Source: Firmicutes bacterium UBA5449 (GTDB taxonomy: Bacteria; Bacillota; SHA-98; UBA4971). From it: a stretch of 13,682 bases of DNA. Both the position numbers and the translations under genes were made by a program. The stretch spans positions 2,911-16,592 of the forward strand of contig DIQZ01000048.1 of the NCBI GenBank assembly GCA_002424305.1. The letters run 5' to 3'. Every line of letters begins with the position of its first letter. Position 1 is the stretch's first letter. This document shows, piece by piece, positions 1 to 7,014 of this stretch. A model generated the notes under the pieces. That model was not told the origin of the DNA and did no database searches. It saw only the letters and a program-made list of their open reading frames with translations.

Positions 1-27
1 TAAGAACAGCGACTAGAAAAACCGCAA

Positions 28-51
28 GGAGGCGGGAACTCTTCCGCCTCC
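28..51 (-). terminator. Intrinsic terminator-like hairpin, possibly bidirectional
   Basis: An 8-bp perfect GC-rich inverted repeat (28-35 with 44-51) encloses an 8-nt loop. On the minus strand it is followed after four bases by a short run of five T; on the plus strand a T/C-rich stretch follows. It lies about 120 nt past the NAPRTase stop and is the first plausible end for the leftward transcript. It could equally stop a convergent gene left of the window. The interval 52-171 holds no gene I can recognise. Confidence 0.6.
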
Positions 52-171
52 TCTTCTTAACCCACTGAGCTAGCTTTTGTAACCTGCTATAACTCTAAAG
101 GCTGCTTCCAGCGCAACTGTCGGCCAACCAAATAAGCCGGCTTCTTTCAATCTGCCCCTTTGCTTACTTCG

Positions 172-1242
172 TTAACCCTTTACTAACTCAAGCTTATCAT
201 TTCGAATAATACCTGGGATTCTGCCTCTCTTTGCAATAGGCTTCCCGCCGACTTCCTTAAGATCCAAGGTCATATCAATAGGAGACGCTTGGGATATGTA
301 ACTCCCAACCCCGAAGGAATACGCTCCTGCCTGGGACAGAGTCTGGATCTTTTCAGGATACAGCCCCCCTGATACAAAGATTTTGACATGGCTATACCCA
401 GCTTGGTCAAGCCTTGCCCTTACCTCTGTCACCAGATCCGGAGTCACTCCGCCTCGCTCCCCGGGAGTGTCAAGCCTGATTCCTGCGAGCCTCTCACCGA
501 GCGCTTCAGCTACCCTTAGAGATTCTTCGGCCTCATCCTTAAACGTATCTACCAATATGATTCTGGGGGCGTCCTCAGGCATAAACTTATCGTAAGCCTC
601 TGCAACCTTCACGCTGTCCCCGACAATCAAAAACGCAGCATGTGGGACAGTCCCGGAAGGCTCTCTGCCAAGCAACTTCGCAGCAAGGATACAGCTTGCT
701 CCGTCAGCCCCACCAATAACGGCAGCACGCTCCATGACCGGGGCTACAGCAGGATGGACATGTCTTGCACCAAAGCAGATGACTGTTTTGTCCTCTGCTG
801 CCTTCTTCGCAGCTCTCGCAGCAGTCGCCCACCCGCTGGAACTTGCAAGAAAACCGAGGATCGTGGTTTCAAGCATCCCAAACTCATCATACGAACCTTC
901 AATACGCATTATAACTTCTTTTGGGTCAAACTCTTCCCCTTCAGGAACTGCCCATATCTTAACCTGCTTGTCCTTAAGAAGGTGAAGAACCTCATCTACC
1001 CCTGCTAAGACTCCGGGTTTACGCGAGAAGATCTCAGCAACAACCGATGTTTTTGCAAGTCCCAGCTTGTCCAAGATTTCTCGTGTCCTGACAAAGTATA
1101 TGTCTGTAGTAAGACCGCAGCGAATCTCGTCGTGCTCAGCTGAATAGAACCTGGTCTTCGCATCTGCCGTAACTGCCTTAGCATCAGCAAGATTCCGGAT
1201 CTCATCAGAACACGGACAAGATGCGCGCTCGTCCCCTGTCAT
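172..1242 (-). CDS. Nicotinate phosphoribosyltransferase, short (archaeal/Firmicute) form
   Basis: This 356-residue protein should make nicotinate mononucleotide from nicotinate and PRPP, the entry step of Preiss-Handler NAD salvage, in the cytoplasm. Family signatures visible are GLTTDIYFVRT (about 43-53), the GARHVHPAVAP segment (158-168), GGADGAS (177-183), a LDTPGERGG segment (about 257-265) and a phosphate-binding IFVSGGL segment near 287. The length fits the short NAPRTase group (about 350 residues) rather than the longer PncB enzymes. The start is an ATG with an AAGGGG Shine-Dalgarno eight bases upstream. Relatives usually begin close to RFYSAEHDEI, so the first ~28 residues, with Cys9 and Cys11, are an extension. 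The gene has its own extended -10 promoter and is last in the leftward block. Family assignment is firm; substrate (nicotinate rather than nicotinamide) is inferred from the family. Confidence 0.9.
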   Translation of the reverse strand: MTGDERASCPCSDEIRNLADAKAVTADAKTRFYSAEHDEIRCGLTTDIYFVRTREILDKLGLAKTSVVAEIFSRKPGVLAGVDEVLHLLKDKQVKIWAVPEGEEFDPKEVIMRIEGSYDEFGMLETTILGFLASSSGWATAARAAKKAAEDKTVICFGARHVHPAVAPVMERAAVIGGADGASCILAAKLLGREPSGTVPHAAFLIVGDSVKVAEAYDKFMPEDAPRIILVDTFKDEAEESLRVAEALGERLAGIRLDTPGERGGVTPDLVTEVRARLDQAGYSHVKIFVSGGLYPEKIQTLSQAGAYSFGVGSYISQASPIDMTLDLKEVGGKPIAKRGRIPGIIRNDKLELVKG

Positions 1243-1340
1243 GGAAAACGCCCCTTTCAGAATTGAAACTTACGACATATTAGATGACATATGGAAAATC
1301 AACCGCCAATTTCGTGGAATATAGCTCTGGATCAAGCATG

Positions 1341-1349
1341 ATTATACCA
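1341..1349 (-). promoter_or_regulatory. Extended -10 promoter of the NAPRTase gene
   Basis: The minus strand reads TGGTATAAT: a perfect TATAAT -10 box preceded by the TGn extension. The hexamer 17 bp upstream (1364-1369, GTGTAA) matches TTGACA at only three positions, as is common for extended -10 promoters. The predicted start near 1334 gives a leader of about 90 nt, so the NAPRTase gene can be transcribed independently of the transglycosylase. Confidence 0.6.
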
Positions 1350-1378
1350 CATTCTGCAAGGACTTACACTATATCCGA

Positions 1379-1963
1379 TTATGCCTCCCAGCGTCCTCTG
1401 TAGACCTTTCGATACGTGTCGTAGAGACGAAGCACTTTCTTCACATATTCCCTGGTTTCGGGAAACGGGATACAGTTGATGTCTTCCTCCCGCCCGGTCC
1501 AGCGCTGCTCTTCAATCCACTTGCTGACATTACCTCGACCCGCGTTATAAGCAGCAAGAGTAAGTGCAAGATCTCCACCATACTCCCGTTTAAGGAGTGC
1601 TAAATACCACGTGCCGACCTTCAAGTTAGTTGTGGGATCGTACAGCATCTCAGGATCGAAATCTTCAATCCCCAATTCTCCTGCGATCCACTGACCGGTG
1701 TCAGGCATTACTTGCATCAATCCCCTGGCACCCTTAGCAGAGACTGCCTGAGGATGGAATCTACTCTCTACGCGAATCACTGCAACAACTAGAAATGGAT
1801 CTACATCATTCTCGAGTGAGTATTGCGTGATTATATCCCTATGATGTATTGGATACACTCGCTCCAGATACCATCTGGAGTTAAAGAAGAGATATACCAG
1901 CAGCAGAATACCTAGAAACGCCAGTATCTGTCTTGCTACACGCCTAAGATTCACAACAAACAC
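1379..1963 (-). CDS. Membrane-anchored SLT-type lytic transglycosylase
   Basis: A 194-residue peptidoglycan lyase that should cleave MurNAc-GlcNAc bonds with formation of 1,6-anhydro-MurNAc. A single N-terminal hydrophobic segment (about 12-28) anchors it with the enzyme domain outside the cytoplasmic membrane. The SLT domain follows: the catalytic Glu66 in VIRVESRF, GLMQVMP (81-87), AAYNAGRG (137-144) and a closing IPFPETREYVKKV (165-177). All landmarks of the soluble lytic transglycosylase fold are present, and the size matches the short single-domain members found next to coaE in many Bacillota. The likely start is a GTG with a weak GGTGG (1968-1972) four bases upstream; a second in-frame GTG is codon 4. 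It lies about 90 nt after coaE and could be cotranscribed with it. Its biological role (growth, division or sporulation) cannot be told from the sequence. Confidence 0.9.
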   Translation of the reverse strand: MFVVNLRRVARQILAFLGILLLVYLFFNSRWYLERVYPIHHRDIITQYSLENDVDPFLVVAVIRVESRFHPQAVSAKGARGLMQVMPDTGQWIAGELGIEDFDPEMLYDPTTNLKVGTWYLALLKREYGGDLALTLAAYNAGRGNVSKWIEEQRWTGREEDINCIPFPETREYVKKVLRLYDTYRKVYRGRWEA

Positions 1964-2053
1964 ACAACCACCGCCCTCTGCCCAGGGGCTGCTTCTCTTA
2001 CTCTAATACCCATATACATTAGGATCTTGACCTATTCATAGTAGGAGTAAATG

Positions 2054-2686
2054 CTATCCGCTGTCTTGGCCCGATATGTCAATGCCAAGGACGTACAGGA
2101 CGTCTACGAGCTTCTTTCGTAAGGCTCGAGGCGTGCTCGAGTTATCTATGACAAGGTCCGCTCGGCGCTTGGCGATATCGTCAAGATCACCCTGCCCCAT
2201 TATGCGCGCCTTAGCTTCCTCGTATGAAAGCTGGTTCCTTTCAATGATCCTTGATATGCGTAACTCTTTCCCGGCAGTCACCGCTACGACCTTATCTGTG
2301 AGCTTGTCCAAACCTGCCTCGTAAAGGATAGCAGCATCCACCACAACTAAGTCATATTGCCCGGACACTTCATTTAGTCTTTCCTTTGCAGCGTCCACGA
2401 GCTTTGGAAACATAATCCTATTCAAACGACTAAGGGCCTCGGGATTGGAGAATACAAGTCTTCCCAAGGCCCCTCGATCTAAGGCTCCTTGCTCTGAGAT
2501 GTATTCCGGGCCAAACTCCTTGCGTATCTCAGCAAGCGCAGGCATTCCCGGCTCCACCAACTCGCGCGCGATAATATCCACATCTATGATATATGCCCCG
2601 GAAACGGCAAGTTCAGAAGCAACAAGGCTCTTGCCACTTGCAATTGGTCCGGTCACGCCTATAACCACTCCGCAATTCACTACCAT
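2054..2686 (-). CDS. coaE: Dephospho-CoA kinase
   Basis: CoaE phosphorylates the ribose 3'-hydroxyl of dephospho-CoA with ATP, the last step of coenzyme A synthesis. The 210-residue protein has the P-loop GPIASGKS (13-20), the IDVDIIAR acidic motif (34-41), a DAAILYEAG segment (117-125) matching the family's D-x-P-L-L-F-E motif, the LID stretch RIIERNQLSYEEAKARI (146-162) and a C-terminal ADLVIDNSS (176-184). Length is normal. Two sites deviate: the usual HP pair after the CoA-binding helix reads MFP (92-94), and the Pro of the DxPLLFE motif is Ala. The start is uncertain. The ATG at 2686 has AGGA directly against it, while the GTG at 2680 has the same AGGA at a better spacing of six, giving 208 residues. 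It follows ytaF by about 100 nt. Confidence 0.95.
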   Translation of the reverse strand: MVVNCGVVIGVTGPIASGKSLVASELAVSGAYIIDVDIIARELVEPGMPALAEIRKEFGPEYISEQGALDRGALGRLVFSNPEALSRLNRIMFPKLVDAAKERLNEVSGQYDLVVVDAAILYEAGLDKLTDKVVAVTAGKELRISRIIERNQLSYEEAKARIMGQGDLDDIAKRRADLVIDNSSTPRALRKKLVDVLYVLGIDISGQDSG

Positions 2687-2789
2687 TCCTAAGTATTGAC
2701 TGCCAAAAGAAACTATGACGGCTTTTCCTAAATGATGAGCTATGGGTCTAGAACTTCGTGATCACTTCCTCAAATCCTTCCTCTAACTG

Positions 2790-3533
2790 CTATTTCAATC
2801 TCATGGCCCCAAGAAATATGAGTATTCCCCCCGGTGCATTTTCCAACATTTGGACAGGGATTACTCCCCGCATTTTTCTTCCCAGCGCAAGGCCGAGGCC
2901 TACGAATATGCATTGCGTAACGCCTGCCACGACCGGAGTAAGCGCGCTTGATATGCCTGCCATACCTGCCCCGAATCCTACACCGAGTGCGTCAATGGCA
3001 AGTGCTATCCCAAGGAGAAATCCTTCATCAGGAGTGAGTGTGCCGGATGAATCCAGGTCTGCAGTAGCCGGCTCGGTTAGGAAATTAGGAATCATCTGAA
3101 GCATCCTAACGATCTTGGACATGACTGTCTCGCGTTCATACGTGTTAACTGCAGCGCTTTCATCCGTGCTTTCGCCTTTGTTAGGGGAACCTTCTATAGC
3201 TATCTTAGCATCCGCAATGTCGACATTGCCAATATCGTCACCGCTGCTGCTACCACTCATAGCATCTTGACGGCTGCATCTCGATAACGGTTTGAGCATA
3301 AGCCCTCCCAGAGCAATTAAGATGCCGCTTCCAATGAGCTTCGCAAGTACCGGATCTAATCGGTCGGCAAAATACTTTCCACTACTGAGTGACAAGAAGA
3401 CGACTACTGCGGACACTACATTGATCACGATAAGAGTGGACACGGGCACTCTTATCCCACGCATTCCTTCTGCAATCCCCACAAGAAACCCATCGACACT
3501 AATCGCAACTGCAAACAACACAACAGCTAGCAC
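2790..3533 (-). CDS. ytaF: YtaF-type multi-pass membrane protein (MntP/YtaF family)
   Basis: A 247-residue integral membrane protein of the family annotated as sporulation membrane protein YtaF, distantly related to the MntP manganese exporters. Six hydrophobic segments (about 2-22, 31-50, 62-82, 171-191, 198-218, 228-245) fall into two halves. Each half carries a similar motif, AISVDGFLVGIAEGMRGI (10-27) and ALAIDALGVGFGAGMAGI (177-194), as expected for an internally duplicated transporter. The characteristic DLDSSGTLTPDE loop (159-170), resembling an EF-hand, precedes the second half. The central hydrophilic region (about 86-150) is longer than I expect for the family. The start is a GTG; an in-frame stop lies six codons upstream, which limits alternatives, and AAAGGAG and GAAGG lie 10 and 3 nt away. 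Substrate is unknown; divalent metal transport is only a family-level guess. Confidence 0.85.
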   Translation of the reverse strand: MLAVVLFAVAISVDGFLVGIAEGMRGIRVPVSTLIVINVVSAVVVFLSLSSGKYFADRLDPVLAKLIGSGILIALGGLMLKPLSRCSRQDAMSGSSSGDDIGNVDIADAKIAIEGSPNKGESTDESAAVNTYERETVMSKIVRMLQMIPNFLTEPATADLDSSGTLTPDEGFLLGIALAIDALGVGFGAGMAGISSALTPVVAGVTQCIFVGLGLALGRKMRGVIPVQMLENAPGGILIFLGAMRLK

Positions 3534-3634
3534 TAACCTTCCGCTCCTTTACCTGCTCCTTCCTACCCCCATCACGATATTACAGGTAAGGACAATTAGT
3601 GCCTGTACGTTATGTTGTCGGGTCTTGCCTAAAT

Positions 3635-3643
3635 ATCATATCA
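3635..3643 (-). promoter_or_regulatory. Possible extended -10 promoter upstream of ytaF
   Basis: The minus strand reads TGATATGAT, a TGn extension followed by a hexamer one base off TATAAT, about 100 nt before the ytaF start. No convincing -35 box lies 16-18 bp upstream. It is a candidate only, but ytaF is separated from the barrel gene by almost 400 nt and probably needs its own promoter. Confidence 0.3.
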
Positions 3644-3903
3644 AGACATGCACCATTGATTCTAGAACATACACTATAGACTCTGTATGCTTTTCGAGGA
3701 CAATAGCGGAAATTTCTAGTGCAGGGATATTACACTCGTGATTTTGCGCCGTCTTTCTTTACAATGTTGCTGCAGGCAAGTCCAAGGGCACCCGCAAGTC
3801 CACGGGTCCTCAGAGATCTATGACAAAAACTAATACGTCACCTTGATGCGTCAAATAGCAACAAGGATTCGCGATAGCCTGGTCAAATGTGAGAAGCGAA
3901 TGT

Positions 3904-3930
3904 CTAAAACGGTACTGTAATCGTTAAGGT
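3904..3930 (-). repeat. Duplicated C-terminal beta-signal codons (TLTITVPF plus stop)
   Basis: Directly after the TAG stop of barrel protein 1, and in the same frame, the sequence encodes Thr-Leu-Thr-Ile-Thr-Val-Pro-Phe-stop again. The two adjacent 27-base units differ at six positions, and all six are third codon positions and synonymous. This is a tandem copy, or the surviving 3' end of another paralogue, rather than random 3' UTR. It is not part of the annotated protein unless the first TAG is read through. Confidence 0.8.
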
Positions 3931-5802
3931 CTAGAATGGCACTGTAATTGTTAATGTAAAGAGCTTAGGCTTAGGCTCTATTTCGGCTAAACACAGCCAT
4001 GCCCACGGCTTTCCTGTGTGCCCTGTGGCAGTGCATTCGTCACGAAGTCCGGTCTTGCCATAGCCCAACTCAAACCTGGCATTACCTATCGTAACAGTGC
4101 ATAACACATCAACAGTGCATCTATTTTCTTTGAAAGTATATCCTAGGGCGAGAGTGGTATTACTTGACATCTTGTATCCAAACCTGTTGTAAACAGTTGT
4201 TCCGTAGTGGGATGTAGCTTTTGATTCTCGTGCAAATAGCAGGACGGTCTTGTTGCTGAGCCGTTCATGAATGGCAACATCTACTTCTCCGTACGCAACA
4301 AGCGCAGTCTCCGGTGTTTTTGACTTTCTTTGCGAGTACTTGGCTATGCCGGCAAGTAGGATATCTACTTGGTCCACCTCGTCAGGCATGAAGGTACGTT
4401 CCAGTTCGCCGTAGATTTCTCCGTAGAGTTTTGTCGTGTATTTTCCAACACTCGTGTAACTCGGAAACGTAAGTGCACCTTGCTCATACCCGGCCTTGCC
4501 TTCTACTTTCCCATTACTTAATGACTTAACCTTCACACCGCCCTCAAGCTTGTGTGCAGTACCTTCATCCTTCTTGTGTTCCTTTTCGACACGCCAAAGC
4601 CTACCCCATACTTCGTTCGCGTCCGGTGACTCACAAGACATTTTTGCCCTGGTCCGTATCGTGTAATCGTCTTTGTAGTCTCCTGTGTCGGCCAGAGTCT
4701 TGTCAATGTATCTGTCAACTATCACTGTGACATCGGGAGACAGGTTAAACTCTGCTTCGCCGGATACCTTATGTTTAGATGACCCTTTCTCGTGGTCGAA
4801 GCTGCCGTCAGAATTCACCGTGCGTTCATAGGAAAGAGCCGTCTTCACATCGTAACCGAATATGTCAAAGACAGTCTTGCCCTCCCCACGTAGATAGCGC
4901 TTACCCTCATAGTCAAATACATCACTTGACTCCTTCTTGTGTGCTACAGCAATAAATTCGGGTTCTACTGCTATGAAATCCCCTGCAAATGTGATATTCC
5001 CAAGTTCAAGTTTCCTGACCTTGAATAGAAGCGCCTTTTTGACCCCGTAGGCATTTCTGTCTTCTGAGCCTCTGTTTATAGCAAGCGCACCTTGTAACGT
5101 AGCCTTTTTCGATATGGGAATCGGAACATTCAAATCTATACTGATGTTTCTATCTACGTTATCTATGTTATTGCCAAGTTTCCGATGAATTCCCCATGTA
5201 ATACCTAAGCGCAAGTCTTGAGGCAGTTTATAGGAAGCTCTCGCAGCCCCGTACCTGGATTCTGAGGCTTTGCCCTTCTTGTCAGTGAACACTGCAGATA
5301 CCAGATAACCTAAGACATCTATTCCCCAAGGTTCACCTGTCAGCTTGAAGACTGTCATATCGTCAGTATCAATTTCCCTGACGAGCCCGAGAGGGTCTTT
5401 CAGGCTAACGAACGCATAATCACCTTCAACAGCGTCAGTAAGACTAAGAGTGAATTGATCGCCTCTATGGACAAGAAGATACTCATCATCAGGATTCGAA
5501 GCAATTACAGGTTCGCTCTTTTCTACATCTTTGAACAAGATAAGCGGGAAGTGAGCTTCGAGAAGGCTTTCCTCGGTAAAATCAAGATTCAGATAAAGCG
5601 CGGACATCCCGAAACAATCAATGCCTTCCGTGGTCCCACCGGGATTTATGGAAATAACGGAGTCAGCCGAACCAGCTACCTCGCCGTCATACATGAGACT
5701 CCCGACGTACTTTCCGCCTACGTCGAGCATAGCCCCGCAAGCAGGTGCAGATAGTGCTGCTACTAAAATAAGAGCAATACTTACTACAAGGCTTTTACGC
5801 AT
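3931..5802 (-). CDS. Secreted beta-barrel-like envelope protein 1
   Basis: A 623-residue protein of no family I can name. It starts with a clear signal peptide: MRKS, a hydrophobic core (about 5-19) and a likely cleavage after the Gly-Ala at 23-24. The rest is rich in alternating polar/hydrophobic strands without long hydrophobic helices. It ends in LFTLTITVPF, the pattern of a C-terminal beta-signal with terminal Phe used by the BAM machinery. It is a paralogue of the product of 8094-10073. Shared blocks are GKYVG, GID..GMS.LYL.LDF, GDYAF.SL.DPLGL, a GYGKTGL segment and GKPWAWLC near the end. Cys590 and Cys604 are placed like the Cys pair in the paralogue. An outer-membrane porin or surface barrel is inferred; no SLH domain is seen. 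The ATG has AAGGGGG seven bases upstream (5810-5816) and its own promoter. Confidence 0.8.
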   Translation of the reverse strand: MRKSLVVSIALILVAALSAPACGAMLDVGGKYVGSLMYDGEVAGSADSVISINPGGTTEGIDCFGMSALYLNLDFTEESLLEAHFPLILFKDVEKSEPVIASNPDDEYLLVHRGDQFTLSLTDAVEGDYAFVSLKDPLGLVREIDTDDMTVFKLTGEPWGIDVLGYLVSAVFTDKKGKASESRYGAARASYKLPQDLRLGITWGIHRKLGNNIDNVDRNISIDLNVPIPISKKATLQGALAINRGSEDRNAYGVKKALLFKVRKLELGNITFAGDFIAVEPEFIAVAHKKESSDVFDYEGKRYLRGEGKTVFDIFGYDVKTALSYERTVNSDGSFDHEKGSSKHKVSGEAEFNLSPDVTVIVDRYIDKTLADTGDYKDDYTIRTRAKMSCESPDANEVWGRLWRVEKEHKKDEGTAHKLEGGVKVKSLSNGKVEGKAGYEQGALTFPSYTSVGKYTTKLYGEIYGELERTFMPDEVDQVDILLAGIAKYSQRKSKTPETALVAYGEVDVAIHERLSNKTVLLFARESKATSHYGTTVYNRFGYKMSSNTTLALGYTFKENRCTVDVLCTVTIGNARFELGYGKTGLRDECTATGHTGKPWAWLCLAEIEPKPKLFTLTITVPF

Positions 5803-5821
5803 TACCCATCCCCCTTGTCAG

Positions 5822-5877
5822 GCCTTGAACTCTGTCATCGTGCCCACGAATGAAACCCAAGGCATAGATATCGCCTT
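5822..5877 (-). promoter_or_regulatory. Leader of barrel gene 1 with two mutually exclusive hairpins
   Basis: In the roughly 85-nt leader, 5859-5863 can pair with 5873-5877 (AAGGC with GCCTT). Alternatively 5858-5863 can pair with 5822-5827 (GCCTTG with CAAGGC). Both cannot form together. The longer-range pairing ends only six bases upstream of the AAGGGGG ribosome binding site. The stems are short, so a regulatory role is speculative. Confidence 0.3.
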
Positions 5878-5893
5878 AATGGCTTATACCAAT

Positions 5894-5922
5894 ATTTTAC
5901 ATAATGTCGGGCCAATTGTCAA
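5894..5922 (-). promoter_or_regulatory. Sigma-A-type promoter of barrel gene 1
   Basis: A perfect TTGACA -35 box (5917-5922) is followed after exactly 17 bp by TAAAAT (5894-5899), one mismatch from the -10 consensus. Predicted transcription starts near 5887. The promoter lies just downstream of the terminator at 5978-6012, so barrel gene 1 is a separate transcription unit. Confidence 0.8.
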
Positions 5923-5973
5923 ATTATGCCTGTCGAGGACTCTTTCAATCCATCGCATAGAGAGTATGACTGT

Positions 5974-6012
5974 AAAAAGCAGGAGAGCCAGGGCAAGGCC
6001 GGCTCTCCTGCT
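5974..6012 (-). terminator. Strong intrinsic terminator of the HTH-nuclease operon
   Basis: On the minus strand a perfect 12-bp stem (6001-6012 with 5978-5989) with an 11-nt loop is followed at once by a T-run (5974-5978). It lies about 60 nt past the nuclease stop. This is a textbook factor-independent terminator and closes the two-gene operon. Confidence 0.92.
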
Positions 6013-6072
6013 CTAAGGAAGGTAGGCAGGCAAAACTTCATTGTGTTGTGTAAATACACCACCGCAAGGGCA

Positions 6073-6981
6073 TCACCCCCGGAGAGGTGCATAGCGCTGA
6101 AGTAATGAATCGATCTTCTCGATGAAGTTGTATCCCACTGGAATGAGTTCCTCAACAACCTCATTGGTATTGCTCCAGTCTGTCCCGGGCAACCTGTACA
6201 TCTGATAGATACTGTACCATCTATGATTCATAACTTTAACCCAGCTTCTTAACCCCTCTTTCGTGAGCCTTTCATCCCCGATACCATCGCCTGACGAGCA
6301 TTCCAAAGCCTGGGCAATTTCTTCAGCTGTGCCTGATAGAATGGTACATAATTCCTTGCGTCGTGTTGAACGTTTATGATCCAGATCTACCACGAATGCA
6401 AATCGAAAACCATCTCGAATCTTGTTGGAGAAATAGAGGTTGAAGTAATCATCGCCCCTCCACTGCAATAGCAACCGATCTTTCGATTCACGGCTATGCT
6501 GGAAATAGATACCGGGAAGTTCATCTTGCATGCGTGCACACAGCGTGTGGAGAACAGTCAACCTGGCGTCTTTCATCTCAGGCGAAATGTTGCTTGACCG
6601 TCCTCGCCCATTACTCTTCTGCAACTCGTTCTCCCATTCAGGTTTGATGGCAAGCAGAGACGTACGGTCTATCTTCCTGAACTCAAATCCTCGCTTCCTC
6701 AGCAAATCAGGAATTCCAGGCCTGGCCTCAAGCGCTACAAGGATAAATCGGCTTGTGTCATCGGTTCCTCTCACTGCTTCGTATTGCTCGACTTGAATCA
6801 CGGCTCTCCTGCCTGCGGTCCACTTCACTTCTACGTATACTTTCCTGCCACCGAGGTCTTCACACAAGAGGTCACATCGCAAACCCTCTCCGATAGGAGT
6901 CTCGTACTCAAGAAACCGTAAGCCAGGTTCGATCAACTCAGGATGGGCACCTAAGACCTGATGCAATTCACTTTCATGCAT
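6073..6981 (-). CDS. NucS/DUF91-like PD-(D/E)XK nuclease
   Basis: A 302-residue protein whose first ~115 residues look like the endonuclease domain of the NucS/DUF91 group. The catalytic layout is visible: Glu5 in the first helix, Asp37 in RCDLLCED, Glu51 and Lys53 in VYVEVKW (the D-x13-E-x-K core), and Gln63-xxx-Tyr67 (QVEQY), a motif of RecB-like nucleases. A short positively charged linker (about 122-134) leads to a C-terminal half (about 135-300) that I do not recognise. It is rich in aromatic residues and could bind DNA or a partner. There is no N-terminal OB-like domain as in archaeal or actinobacterial NucS, so mismatch repair should not be assumed. The ATG at 6981 has an excellent AAGGAGGT (6989-6996) seven bases upstream; a second ATG lies four bases inside, out of frame. 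It follows the HTH gene by 33 nt and clearly shares its transcript. Confidence 0.75.
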   Translation of the reverse strand: MHESELHQVLGAHPELIEPGLRFLEYETPIGEGLRCDLLCEDLGGRKVYVEVKWTAGRRAVIQVEQYEAVRGTDDTSRFILVALEARPGIPDLLRKRGFEFRKIDRTSLLAIKPEWENELQKSNGRGRSSNISPEMKDARLTVLHTLCARMQDELPGIYFQHSRESKDRLLLQWRGDDYFNLYFSNKIRDGFRFAFVVDLDHKRSTRRKELCTILSGTAEEIAQALECSSGDGIGDERLTKEGLRSWVKVMNHRWYSIYQMYRLPGTDWSNTNEVVEELIPVGYNFIEKIDSLLQRYAPLRG

Positions 6982-7014
6982 GGTCTCTACCTCCTTGACA
7001 AGGAATTTGGTTAC

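Larger units (their letters stand above)
3534..3930. other. Non-coding interval between ytaF and barrel protein 1
   Basis: No plausible gene lies in these 397 bases. The right edge holds the duplicated C-terminal codons (3904-3930). Near 3776-3811 the octamer caagtcca occurs twice beside a 5-bp inverted repeat. I see no T-tailed hairpin, so no intrinsic terminator for the barrel gene is evident. Confidence 0.6.

Noticed and set aside
20..78. tRNA-like stretch on the minus strand (TAGCTCAGTGGGTTA followed by a strong hairpin)
   Set aside because: It resembles a D-arm, but there is no matching D-stem partner, no T-arm (GGTTCGA-type) and no acceptor stem. The hairpin is better explained as a terminator.
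3776..3811. Short inverted repeat ACCCG/CGGGT as terminator of barrel gene 1
   Set aside because: The stem is only five base pairs and has no T-tract.
3931..5802. Barrel protein 1 as a lipoprotein because of a Cys near the signal peptide end (APAC)
   Set aside because: The -3 residue is Ala and -2 is Pro, which does not fit a lipobox. The paralogue has no Cys there.
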